Below, one piece after another: positions 43,577 to 52,787 of a stretch of 64,000 nt of DNA. The notes under the pieces are model-generated. The model had not been told where the DNA came from, searched no databases, and was given only the letters and a program-made list of their open reading frames with translations. The stretch lies in NCBI RefSeq assembly GCF_005222845.1, contig NZ_STFZ01000001.1:62001-126000 (forward strand), written 5' to 3'. The translations under genes and the position numbers were made by a program. The stretch's first letter is position 1. Each line of letters starts with the position of its first letter. The stretch comes from Rhizobium sp. FY34 (GTDB lineage: Bacteria > Pseudomonadota > Alphaproteobacteria > Rhizobiales > Rhizobiaceae).

Positions 43577-45175
43577 CTAAGCAGCGACCTGTGCTTGGAA
43601 ATCGGCGAAGCACTCGTCCAGTACCTGCCGGGTGAAACGGCCGATCGCGGCATATTCAATCTCCGTCAGATTGGCAAGCGAGACGCGCGCCGATGTATCC
43701 ACCACTTCGAAGCCCTTGCCGGGCAGTAGCACCACGCCGGTTTCCGTGGCCAGGCGAAACAGGAAGCTGAGGCCAAGATCACTCTTGATGAACCAGGCCT
43801 TGAAGTCCGGTCCATACAGAGTGCCGCCAATTTCCTGCAGATCGATGAGGGAATAGTAGTTCACGTCATTGATCTGATGATCCGACTTTACGCGCATATG
43901 GGCATAGAGCGTCTTGTAGCGTTTGCGGATCAGCTCCTTTGCGGCATTCTTATAGCGATGCTCGCGGTCCATCAGCCCATTGAGCGCAAAGAGTGCCATC
44001 TGCAACTGCTGCGGCACCGAAAGACCTGCCGTGTGGTTCAAGGCCACGGCGCGACTGTCCGCGACCAGGCGATCGATAAAGAGAAGATCGCGCGGTGTTG
44101 TCGTCAGGGAAGAATAGCGCTTGTCCAGCTTGACTTTCTGGTCTTCCGGAAGCTTGGCCAGTGCTTCATCGAAAATATTGTCATTGTGAAGCGCCATGGC
44201 GCCGAGCCGCCAGCCGGTTGCCCCGAAGAATTTCGAAAACGAATAGACGCACAGCGTGTTGTGCGGGCATTTGGCAAACAGTGACACGAAGTCATCGGCA
44301 AAGGTGCCGTAGACATCATCGGTGACGATGAACAGGTCCGGCCGCTTGTCCGTGACAAGTTTTGCCAATTGATCAAGGACGAGATCGGACAGTTTTGACG
44401 AAGGCGGGTTGCTCGGGTTGACGAGGCAGAAAATCTTGACCGCTGGATCGAGAAGTTTTGCGATCTCGGATTCCGGCAACTGCCAGTCCGTCTCTTGATC
44501 CATGCGGATGTCGACAATCTCCATGCCATATTCGGCAAGCACCGGGATTTCCAGATAGGGCGAGAAAATCGGCGTGGCGATGGCGATCTTGTCACCGGGC
44601 TTCACCAGGCCGTTGATGCGCAATGTTTGAAAGATATAGGTCATGGCCGCTGTGCCGCCTTCGGTGGCGAAAACCGAAAAATCACCGGCACGTGGCTCTT
44701 CGCCAAACATTTCCTGCGCGAGGTAGGCTTTGACGATTTCCTGCGTGTGCATCAAAATGCGCGGCGGTGTCGGGTAATTGCAGCCGAGGAAAGCAGACAC
44801 CATTTCCATGAGGAAGGCATCCTGCTTGAGACCAAGCTGGTCCTTGACATAGGAGAGGGCCGAGCGAAGGAAGCGCACGCCATCGGCGGTTCGGTGATGA
44901 TTGGCATAGGCATCGAAGCGCTGCACAATGCCTTCACGTTCCGGCAGGCCGCCGAAACCGCTGTCCAGGTAGGAATAGGATCGCTCGGATTCGCGCATGG
45001 CGAAATCGCCAAGGCTTAAGAATGCCCATCGCGGCAGGGTTGCCAGAAAGTTGGGATTGCCCCGTCCGGCATTCAGCATCAGCCTTTGCGCATCGGACGA
45101 TGCGATGGTGATCAACTGGTCCTTCAGTTCAAACGGGCTGAGTTTGGAAAATTTCTGATAATCTTGATTTTGCAC
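43577..45175 (-). CDS. aspD: Aspartate 4-decarboxylase (bifunctional aminotransferase type)
   Basis: A 532-residue PLP enzyme starting at GTG 45175. It has the longer aminotransferase body of AspD (usual length about 530), with the PLP Lys in YSFSKFFGATGWRLG and VNPSNPPSSKL and ATEGGTAAMTY segments. It converts aspartate to alanine and CO2, consuming a cytoplasmic proton. The aspT gene, encoding the aspartate:alanine exchanger, lies 18 bases upstream on the same strand, the classical pairing. Confidence 0.93.
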   Translation of the reverse strand: MQNQDYQKFSKLSPFELKDQLITIASSDAQRLMLNAGRGNPNFLATLPRWAFLSLGDFAMRESERSYSYLDSGFGGLPEREGIVQRFDAYANHHRTADGVRFLRSALSYVKDQLGLKQDAFLMEMVSAFLGCNYPTPPRILMHTQEIVKAYLAQEMFGEEPRAGDFSVFATEGGTAAMTYIFQTLRINGLVKPGDKIAIATPIFSPYLEIPVLAEYGMEIVDIRMDQETDWQLPESEIAKLLDPAVKIFCLVNPSNPPSSKLSDLVLDQLAKLVTDKRPDLFIVTDDVYGTFADDFVSLFAKCPHNTLCVYSFSKFFGATGWRLGAMALHNDNIFDEALAKLPEDQKVKLDKRYSSLTTTPRDLLFIDRLVADSRAVALNHTAGLSVPQQLQMALFALNGLMDREHRYKNAAKELIRKRYKTLYAHMRVKSDHQINDVNYYSLIDLQEIGGTLYGPDFKAWFIKSDLGLSFLFRLATETGVVLLPGKGFEVVDTSARVSLANLTEIEYAAIGRFTRQVLDECFADFQAQVAA

Positions 45176-45193
45176 AATATACCTCGTGATGAA

Positions 45194-46903
45194 TTAAGGG
45201 GTGACATTCTTGGTGACGACACCGACGATGACCGGCCCCCAAAGGGTGAGGAAGACATTGGCCACGGCATAGGTGACCGTGAACGAGACGACCGGTGTGG
45301 CGTTTCCGGCCTTTGACAGAAGCGCTGCAAAGGCGGGATTGGCGCTGCGTCCGCCTGCCACGCAGGCCAGCGCTTCAATCGGGTTCTGGATGCGCAGGAC
45401 ATAATAGGAAAAGAAGAAGCCGATCACCTGCGGTACGAGCGTGACCGCGACCCCGAGCAGCAGGATGGTAAAGCCATATTGCTGGATGGCGACCAGCGCC
45501 TGCGGCCCGGCTGAAATTCCGACAATGCCGACAAAGACAGCCAGTCCGAAATCCCTTAAGAAATTGGATGCCCCGACCGGCATGGCCGAAAAATGGGGAT
45601 GGACGCTGCGAAGCCAGCCAAAGAACAGGCCGGACAGCAAGCAGCCGCCGCCATTGCCGATGGAAATCGGAATGCCCCAGATCCTGAATTCGATCATGCC
45701 GATCAACATGCCGACGAACATGCCGATACCGAAGAAGACGAAATCCGTGACGGCAGCCGCGGTAATCTTGTAGCCGATCTTTGACTGCACGCGGTCCAGA
45801 TCAGCGGAACTGCCGGTGAAGTGCATTTCGTCGCCGCTTTTCAGCTCCAGTTTCGGCAGGATGGGCAGGTTGAGGCCCATCCGCTTGACCGAGGTGAGAA
45901 AGACGCCGCGCCGGGTCTCTATGTTGACGTGGTCGTGAATCTCGCCGATCTGCCGACCGCTGAGCGCGCGGTTGGTCAAGATCAGCTCGCGGCTTTCCTC
46001 GGCCAGCACCAGTCCCGCTGGCGCCACGACTTCAGGCCCGAGCAGGGAGTAGGCGGATTTGATCACATGCGTCATCCCGGTGATCGCCACCTGGTCGCCG
46101 GCCTGAATGAGGGTTGTGGCGGTAAGTTCCACTGCCTTGCCAGCGCGGAAGACGGCTTCGACGGCGGCATCCGACAGAAGCGTGTCGATTTCCAATGTCG
46201 TCTTGCCGGCGCAAGTGCTGTCGGCTGAAATCTCGAACATCCGTGTATCGATGGGGCGGATCGCGTTGAACTGGCCCGGATCCAGTTCCGCTTGGCCGCC
46301 CGACAGCGTCTTGGCCAGTTTCACGGCCTCGGCGCGGATGTTCCATTTCATGATCATCGGCAGGAACCAGGTGACCATGATGATCGGGCCCAGCGAGCCG
46401 AAAATATAGCAAATCGCATAACCAACAGCGACATTGGTCTGCATCATCTTGGTGATTTCGGGCGAAAGGCCAAGCTTGCCGATGGCGTCTCCGGCTGTCC
46501 CGATAATGGCCGACTGGGTCAATCCACCAGCTGCAAGGCCTGCTGCCATTCCCCGATCGAGATCAAAGGCCCATGCTGCGGTCAATACGCAGAGAAGGCC
46601 TGTCAGGCACATGACGAATGCCGATATCAGCTGGTTCAAGGAGCGCCGATTGAGCGCATGGAAGAATTGCGGCCCGCCCTGATAGCCGACCGCATAAATG
46701 AACAGGGCGAAGAATATGCCCTTGATGCCATTGTCGATGGTGATGCCGAATTGTCCGATCAGGACGCCAACGAGCAATGTGCCGGCAATTCCGCCGAGGA
46801 CGAAACTGCCTATTTTGAGTTTTCCGGCAAAATAGCCGAGCGCAATGGTCAAGAAGAGCGCGAGCAGCGGCTCTCTCGTAATGAGATCGTAGACGAATTG
46901 CAT
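45194..46903 (-). CDS. aspT: Aspartate:alanine antiporter
   Basis: A 569-residue membrane protein of the AspT/YidE (AAE) family. Five N-terminal membrane segments (LFLTIALGYFAGKLKIG, GIFFALFIYAVGYQGGPQF), two cytoplasmic RCK_C-like domains at about residues 205-290 and 295-375, and C-terminal membrane segments ending in ALACVAGGRSANPAFAALL. With AspD it imports aspartate and exports alanine. The exchange carries charge and, with decarboxylation, builds proton motive force. Confidence 0.93.
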   Translation of the reverse strand: MQFVYDLITREPLLALFLTIALGYFAGKLKIGSFVLGGIAGTLLVGVLIGQFGITIDNGIKGIFFALFIYAVGYQGGPQFFHALNRRSLNQLISAFVMCLTGLLCVLTAAWAFDLDRGMAAGLAAGGLTQSAIIGTAGDAIGKLGLSPEITKMMQTNVAVGYAICYIFGSLGPIIMVTWFLPMIMKWNIRAEAVKLAKTLSGGQAELDPGQFNAIRPIDTRMFEISADSTCAGKTTLEIDTLLSDAAVEAVFRAGKAVELTATTLIQAGDQVAITGMTHVIKSAYSLLGPEVVAPAGLVLAEESRELILTNRALSGRQIGEIHDHVNIETRRGVFLTSVKRMGLNLPILPKLELKSGDEMHFTGSSADLDRVQSKIGYKITAAAVTDFVFFGIGMFVGMLIGMIEFRIWGIPISIGNGGGCLLSGLFFGWLRSVHPHFSAMPVGASNFLRDFGLAVFVGIVGISAGPQALVAIQQYGFTILLLGVAVTLVPQVIGFFFSYYVLRIQNPIEALACVAGGRSANPAFAALLSKAGNATPVVSFTVTYAVANVFLTLWGPVIVGVVTKNVTP

Positions 46904-47282
46904 GGTTGAATTTCCAAGTCAGCTTGCGCAGTTGGGTTTCAAAGAGCTTGGCATGGGCAAACATTTGCCGGTCAAGGCGACAGCCACCATGGCCGGCTCT
47001 CGTGATCCACACCGTATGGAGAGAGATACCGGCGCGGTAGCGTCGGAAACTACTCAGACTGAACGATCCGTCCTCAGTAAGGTGGGGACCGTCAGGGTGA
47101 GGTCGGCGCCTTACGGCGATGGCCGGTTGTGCAGGCCAAGGGACCTGCGCATGGCGAGAGGCTCGCCATGTCAGCGGTTAACCGTGTTGGTTATACTCAG
47201 GGTTTGGTCTTTTGCGGCATCGGCTGCCCCAGATCATCAAGGCCGGCTGCCTGGACATGCAGGTCTTTCGACCGCTCTTGGG
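46904..47282. other. Intergenic gap without a supported gene
   Basis: This 379-base stretch lies between aspT (transcribed away) and the end of the receiver gene. No coding frame, RNA gene or clear operator is visible. It presumably holds the aspT promoter. Confidence 0.4.
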
Positions 47283-47729
47283 TCAATAACGACGCGCCGG
47301 CCCCGTGCTGATCGCCTTGGCAATGGCAGCGGTCAGATCATCGTCGAGGAATGGCTTTTTCAGGATGACAGCTGCGGGGTGAAGCGCCTGTCCGCGCAAG
47401 TCCCCGCCGGTCATGAAGATATGCGGGACAAACGCATTTTTCAGAATGTCTGCCATGGCCTTTATTCCACAGCCTTTGCGCAAGCGGCAATCGACGATCA
47501 TCAGATCGGGGCTTTCCCTCAAAAACGCCGCGATGGCGTTTTCCTGCGTCGATTCCGTGGCGCAGACGTGATGGCCCATGTCTGTCAGGAGATCTTCAAG
47601 CAGAACGGCAATCAGAGCCTCGTCTTCAACGAGGACAATCCGAAGGTTCAGCACTTTTGCAGGTCCGCCATCCGCGGCGCTGGAATGCGCCGACCTCTGC
47701 GGTGGAAGAGTGTTTAGCGTGGACGTCAT
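47283..47729 (-). CDS. Single-domain response regulator
   Basis: A 148-residue protein. The ATG at 47729 follows GGGAG at 6 bases, better than a frame from 47747. The first 30 residues are a flexible tail, then one receiver domain: acidic pair in VLVEDEALI, phospho-Asp in MIVDCRL, Thr in IFMTGGD and Lys in ILKKPF. No output domain follows. It is divergent from the large hybrid kinase gene and may be its phosphotransfer partner (inference). Similar short receivers in rhizobia act in general stress and chemotaxis-like signalling. Confidence 0.85.
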   Translation of the reverse strand: MTSTLNTLPPQRSAHSSAADGGPAKVLNLRIVLVEDEALIAVLLEDLLTDMGHHVCATESTQENAIAAFLRESPDLMIVDCRLRKGCGIKAMADILKNAFVPHIFMTGGDLRGQALHPAAVILKKPFLDDDLTAAIAKAISTGPARRY

Positions 47730-47958
47730 GTCAGGCTCCCCAATCAATGTGCCGGGCAGGCTTGTCGTGCGGTCAAGGCCCCTGATGGGCGATGCCGTAG
47801 GCTGACGACAAGGTCATCGCATGACCGGCTTTTTCAGGATGGAACCATGCATTCTTTTTGAGAAGCCTCGGAATCTACGCATGCCGCGCATGGGCGGTAC
47901 TGTTCTGCGACAGTCTATCCGATCTGTTGCCTGGTCGGTTGCAAATCGTGCTATACAC

Positions 47959-47972
47959 TTGATCTGGATCAT
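47959..47972. promoter_or_regulatory. FNR/FixK-type box before the hybrid kinase gene
   Basis: TTGATCTGGATCAT matches TTGAT-N4-ATCAA at all but the final base. It ends 74 bases before the start codon of the hybrid kinase, a usual distance for activation. The rest of 47730-48046 (317 bases) shows no gene. Confidence 0.55.
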
Positions 47973-48046
47973 TGACTGCTGTGCAACCCGGCGCAATTGT
48001 CTGCCAAGAAGCCTTCCTCTGGAAGGACGTACAGAGAAATGCAACG

Positions 48047-51000
48047 ATGAACGCAAGCCGCCCACTTGATGTGAACGCGGCCGCGCCGCGACCGGTTTCT
48101 CGCACAGATGAGGTGTATGGACACCCTCACGGGGTCGGCCCAATACCCATTGTTGCCATTGGTGCTTCCGCTGGCGGTCTTGATGCGTGCCGCGCCTTTC
48201 TCAAGGCGCTTGTGCCCAAGACGGGCATGGCCTTCATATTTGTCCAGCACCTCGATCCGACGCACCGCAGCCTGATCGTCGATCTTTTGGTCGGTCATAC
48301 CAGCTTGACGGTATCGGAAGCGGCAGACGGCACACTTATCGAGCGGGACCATTTCTATGTCATTGCGCCGGGTACCTATCTGACGGTTGAAGGCGGAATG
48401 CTACGCGTGTCGCGACCGGATGGCCGCCAACGTGTTCGCATGCCCTTCGACGTTCTTTTACGTTCGCTGGCAAAGGATGCCGGTCCGGATGCCATGTGTG
48501 TGGTGCTTTCGGGCACCGGCGCAGACGGAAGTTCGGGGCTTGTCGACATTAGGCAGAAGGATGGCTTTATTGTCGTCCAGTCACCCGAAGATGCAGCCTA
48601 TGACGGGATGCCGCACAATGCCGTGCTGACGGGCCTGGCCGACGACATATTGCCGGTTGCCGATATAGCGCCCCGTCTGGTCCAGCAGGCGGAGGCCCGT
48701 GCCGCAAGGCATGTATCCGAGACTTCGGGTGTGCCATCGTCCCTGCCGCTTGCCTCATCGCCTCTGTCGTCGATCATCGACCTCGTTCTGGCCAAGACGG
48801 GCCATGATTTCCGGCTCTACAAGCAAGGCACATTGAGGCGGCGCGTGGCTAGGCGCATGGGTCTTGCGGAGCTTTCGCCCACCGATTTTGCCTCCTATCT
48901 GGAGCTGTTGGCCAAGGATCAGAATGAGGTTGAATGCCTGGCCAAGGATCTCCTGATCAATGTGACCAACTTCTTCCGTGACAAGGCGATCTTCGACCTT
49001 CTGGGTACGAAGACTATTCCGGACCTGGTGGCGGCGCATTCGCAGAACCATCCGATCCGTGTCTGGGTGGCCGGCTGCAGTTCCGGCGAAGAGGCCTATT
49101 CCATCGCGATGTTGTTTCGGGAGGCGATCGTGGCCACCAAGGCCAATGTTAAGCTTCAGGTCTTTGCATCAGACGTGGATGCCGATGCTATCGCCACTGC
49201 GCGCGAGGGTGTCTATCCGGCAACCATTGCCGATGACGTCTCGGAAGACAGGCTGGCACGGTTCTTTTCCAAGGAAGAGCATGGATATCGCGTCCTGCCG
49301 CAACTGCGCGCGCTGGTGGTGTTTACCGAACACGACGTGCTGGGTGATCCGCCATTTTCCCGCATCGATATGATTTCCTGCCGCAATCTTCTGATTTATC
49401 TCGGCCCGCAAGCACAGACCAAAGTCATTTCTCTGTTTCACTTTGCCTTGCGCGATGGCGGCACCCTGCTTTTGGGCAGTTCGGAGACTGTTGGCAAATC
49501 CGACGGACGCTTCGAGACGATTTCCAAACCGGAACGTCTCTATCGTCACATCGGTCGTAGCCGTCCGGGCGAACTGATGTTTTCCCTGAGCCCGGCAGAG
49601 GGCAACCGAACGCTGTCAAGATCGGGCTCGACCCCGTCACCGTCACCCGACGCCATTTATGCCGATCTTTGCCGACAGGTGGTCATGGAAAGCTTTGCGC
49701 CGGCTGCCGTCCTTATCAATACCAGGCACGAATGCCTGTACACGCAGGGCGCCATCCATCGCTATCTGGTTGTGCCGCAGGGGCGCCAGACCGCCGATAT
49801 TTTCTCCATGCTGCCCAGAGTGCTGCAGACGAAACTGCGCTCTGCCATCCAGCGCTCGATCCAGCAGAAAAAGCGCATTGTCAGCACCGGTGCCGAACTC
49901 AAGATCGACGGTGTTTTGAAGACGTTCGGCATTCACGTCGAGCCCGTCAACCATGATGGACAGGATCTCTTCCTGATCTGCTTTGTCGATGAGCCACCGG
50001 GCAAACGGCCGCGCAAGGGCGAAGCCGATACCCCGGAGGATGCCAGCCGGATTGTCGAACTCGAGAATGAACTCGCAGTGACGAAAACGGAACTGAATGG
50101 CGCCATCCGCAATCTCGAAATTTCCGGCGAAGAGCAGAAGGCGATCAACGAAGAGGGAGCCTCCTTCAACGAGGAGTACCAAACGACGAATGAAGAGCTG
50201 TTGACCTCCAAGGAGGAGCTCCAGTCGCTGAACGAGGAACTGTCCGCTTTGAACGGGCAGTTGCAGGAGACGCTCGAGCGGCAGCGGACCACAGCTGACG
50301 ACCTGAAAAAGGTTCTCTACAGCACCGCCGTCGCGACGCTGTTTCTCGACGAGCATCTGAACATCCGATTTTTCACACCGGCTACCAAGTCTATATTCAA
50401 AGTCATTCCCGGCGATATCGGCCGTCCGCTTGCCGATCTGAATTCCCTGGCGATGGATCCGGCCCTTTTGAGCGACGCAGCTCTGGTGCTGAGAACCCAT
50501 AGTCCGATCGAGCAGGAAATCGAGTTACACACGGGCGCCTGGTATATGCGCCGCATCCTGCCCTATCTGAGCGAGAATAAAAGCGTCGAAGGCGTGGTCA
50601 TCACCTTTGTCGATGTGACGGAACAGCGCCGTATCGGAGACGCCTTGCAGGTGGCCAAACGACAGGCAGATCTTGCCAATGCCGCCAAATCCCGCTTTCT
50701 GGCGGCCGCCAGCCACGATCTGCGCCAGCCGCTTCAGACGCTGAGCCTGCTGCAGGGTCTTCTGGTCCGCAATGTTGCAGGCGAAAAACCGCAAAAACTG
50801 CTTGCCCGGTTCGGCGATACGCTGGGCTCCATGGCAAGCATGCTGAATGCGCTTCTGGATATCAACCAGATCGAAGCCGGCATCGTCAAAGCCGAAATCA
50901 GAGACATTCCCATTCAGCATCTCCTGTCTGAAATGCGCGGTGAGTTCGAGATTGCTGCTCAAGCCAAGGGCCTGACACTGCGGGTGGTCAATTGCAGTCT

Positions 51001-52465
51001 GGTTGTCCAGAGCGATCCGCAGCTGTTGCGGCAGATGGTTCGCAATCTTCTGTCCAATGCACTGAAATATACCAAGACCGGCAAGGTGTTGTTGGGGTGC
51101 CGAAGGCGTGGTGATGGCGTTGTCATCGAAGTCTTGGATACCGGTATCGGTATTGCCACGACCGAGCTTCAGTCGATCTTCGATGAGTATCACCAGTTGG
51201 ACAATGAAGCGCGCGAACGCAGCAAGGGCTTGGGCCTCGGGCTTTCGATCGTCCAGCGGCTGGGCACGTTGCTCGGCCACAAAATCCGCGTCAAATCAAA
51301 CCCTTCCAAAGGCTCGGTTTTCTCCATTGAAACCAGGCAGGCAAAGGGAAGCCCTGCAGCGGTTCCCCACCTTCAGACGCCGCTTCCGGTGGACAAGCCC
51401 GCCGCTGCTGTTCGTTCAGCGATCTCCATTCTGGTGGTCGAGGATGACGCGGAACTGCGGGATCTGCTCGACCAGCTTTTGACGGATGAGGGGCATTTTG
51501 TGACCACGGCGCCGGATGGACCGGCGGCGCTTGAACTCGTTGGTAAACTGGAACTGGTGCCCGATCTGGTCCTGGCCGATTACAACATGCCGGGTGGCAT
51601 GACAGGCATGCAGACCTTGGCCAAATTGCGCGACCAGCTCGGCCAGGCACTCCCGGCGATTATCCTGACTGGCGATATTTCCAGAAAAGCGCTGAGCGAT
51701 GTGACAGGGGAAAACCTCGTGCGCCTGTCAAAGCCGGTGCAGATGGTCGATGTGGAAGAGGCAATCCGCACGCTGTTGCTGGCAAGGGCCGAGCATGCCG
51801 CACTGTTGCCGGAACAGACGCAAAAAAGAATGGCCGCACCCAATACCGTGCACGTGGTGGATGATGATGACGACCTTCTGCAAGCCTTGAGACTGGTGCT
51901 TGAAAAACATGGTTTTACGGTCGAGACCTATCAAAGCTGTGAGGATTTTCTGAAGGACAGTCATCCGGGCGATCACGGATGCCTGCTTGTCGATGCCTAT
52001 CTTCCGGGCATGAACGGCCTCGATCTGCTCCAGCTCTTGCAAAAGAAGGGATGTCACCTGCAATCCATTCTGATGACCGGCAATAGTGATGTGTCGATGG
52101 CGGTCGCCGCCATGAAGGCCGGTGCAACCGATTTCATCGAAAAGCCCATCCGCCATGCCGAGCTTGTCGAGAGTATCGAACGGGCGTTGGAGCAATCATC
52201 CGGTGACAGCCGGCGCATCGAACGGCAATTGGAGGCGGCGAAACTTGTGGCATCGCTGACGGCACGCCAGAAGCAGATCATGATCTTGGTGCTTGCCGGC
52301 CAGCCGAGCAAGAACATCGCGGCGGACCTGCGCATCAGCCAGCGCACCGTCGAGAATCACCGCGCCTCGATCATGTCCAAGACGGGCACGAAATCGCTGC
52401 CGGAGCTTGCGCGTCTGGCCTTGGTAGCTCAGGCTGATGCCGAGGCATCAGACGATCGGTCCTAG
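48047..52465 (+). CDS. CheB-CheR-PAS-histidine kinase-receiver-receiver-LuxR HTH fusion protein
   Basis: A 1472-residue multidomain sensor. The ATG at 48047 is chosen; an upstream TTG at 47972 would place the FNR-type box at the start codon. In order: CheB methylesterase (35-215; Ser41 in IGASAGG, HLDPTH, GTGADGSSG), CheR methyltransferase (245-500; VAGCSSGEEAYSIA), an acidic coiled coil (650-755, NEE and NEEL repeats), a PAS domain (765-875), a HisKA domain with His890 (ASHDLRQP), an ATPase domain (NALKYTK, DTGIGI, GLGLGLSIV), receiver 1 with Asp1178, receiver 2 (FixJ-type) with Asp1316, and a LuxR/FixJ HTH at the end (LTARQKQIMILVLAGQPSKNIAA, then TVENHRASIM). Kinase, both receivers and DNA-binding output are thus in one chain. 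Confidence 0.9.
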   Translation: MNASRPLDVNAAAPRPVSRTDEVYGHPHGVGPIPIVAIGASAGGLDACRAFLKALVPKTGMAFIFVQHLDPTHRSLIVDLLVGHTSLTVSEAADGTLIERDHFYVIAPGTYLTVEGGMLRVSRPDGRQRVRMPFDVLLRSLAKDAGPDAMCVVLSGTGADGSSGLVDIRQKDGFIVVQSPEDAAYDGMPHNAVLTGLADDILPVADIAPRLVQQAEARAARHVSETSGVPSSLPLASSPLSSIIDLVLAKTGHDFRLYKQGTLRRRVARRMGLAELSPTDFASYLELLAKDQNEVECLAKDLLINVTNFFRDKAIFDLLGTKTIPDLVAAHSQNHPIRVWVAGCSSGEEAYSIAMLFREAIVATKANVKLQVFASDVDADAIATAREGVYPATIADDVSEDRLARFFSKEEHGYRVLPQLRALVVFTEHDVLGDPPFSRIDMISCRNLLIYLGPQAQTKVISLFHFALRDGGTLLLGSSETVGKSDGRFETISKPERLYRHIGRSRPGELMFSLSPAEGNRTLSRSGSTPSPSPDAIYADLCRQVVMESFAPAAVLINTRHECLYTQGAIHRYLVVPQGRQTADIFSMLPRVLQTKLRSAIQRSIQQKKRIVSTGAELKIDGVLKTFGIHVEPVNHDGQDLFLICFVDEPPGKRPRKGEADTPEDASRIVELENELAVTKTELNGAIRNLEISGEEQKAINEEGASFNEEYQTTNEELLTSKEELQSLNEELSALNGQLQETLERQRTTADDLKKVLYSTAVATLFLDEHLNIRFFTPATKSIFKVIPGDIGRPLADLNSLAMDPALLSDAALVLRTHSPIEQEIELHTGAWYMRRILPYLSENKSVEGVVITFVDVTEQRRIGDALQVAKRQADLANAAKSRFLAAASHDLRQPLQTLSLLQGLLVRNVAGEKPQKLLARFGDTLGSMASMLNALLDINQIEAGIVKAEIRDIPIQHLLSEMRGEFEIAAQAKGLTLRVVNCSLVVQSDPQLLRQMVRNLLSNALKYTKTGKVLLGCRRRGDGVVIEVLDTGIGIATTELQSIFDEYHQLDNEARERSKGLGLGLSIVQRLGTLLGHKIRVKSNPSKGSVFSIETRQAKGSPAAVPHLQTPLPVDKPAAAVRSAISILVVEDDAELRDLLDQLLTDEGHFVTTAPDGPAALELVGKLELVPDLVLADYNMPGGMTGMQTLAKLRDQLGQALPAIILTGDISRKALSDVTGENLVRLSKPVQMVDVEEAIRTLLLARAEHAALLPEQTQKRMAAPNTVHVVDDDDDLLQALRLVLEKHGFTVETYQSCEDFLKDSHPGDHGCLLVDAYLPGMNGLDLLQLLQKKGCHLQSILMTGNSDVSMAVAAMKAGATDFIEKPIRHAELVESIERALEQSSGDSRRIERQLEAAKLVASLTARQKQIMILVLAGQPSKNIAADLRISQRTVENHRASIMSKTGTKSLPELARLALVAQADAEASDDRS

Positions 52466-52629
52466 GCGTTCTGGCGATCGATGTGTGTTGGCCATACGCA
52501 GAAATCCTGTGTAACGGCGCCGGGATTTGTGCCGCTACACGTTGTTCTATGATGTTGACGCGCGCCGCCATGCGCCTTGCCGGCTGAACCTCAGCGTCCC
52601 CGCTTGGTTCATCTCATCGAGGCCTGGTC

Positions 52630-52770
52630 TCAGTCGGTGGAGCGGCGGCGATCGGAGGTATTGGCATTGTCGATCAGGTCGCGATCACTTTGCATCTCAA
52701 GCCACATGGCGTTGACGACAGCAAGCAGCGCAGCCAGGGGCAGTCCGAGTAACCAGGCAAAATACCACAT
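52630..52770 (-). CDS. cydX: Cytochrome bd small subunit CydX/CbdX
   Basis: A 46-residue single-helix membrane protein opening MWYFAWLLGLPLA, the diagnostic start of CydX (YbgT) proteins, with NAMWLE after the helix and a polar Asp/Arg tail. It lies 17 bases after cydB on the same strand, exactly where cydX belongs. CydX stabilises the haems of cytochrome bd oxidase. The gene is easy to miss because of its length. Confidence 0.9.
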   Translation of the reverse strand: MWYFAWLLGLPLAALLAVVNAMWLEMQSDRDLIDNANTSDRRRSTD

Positions 52771-52787
52771 TGGTTTGACTTTCTTTT

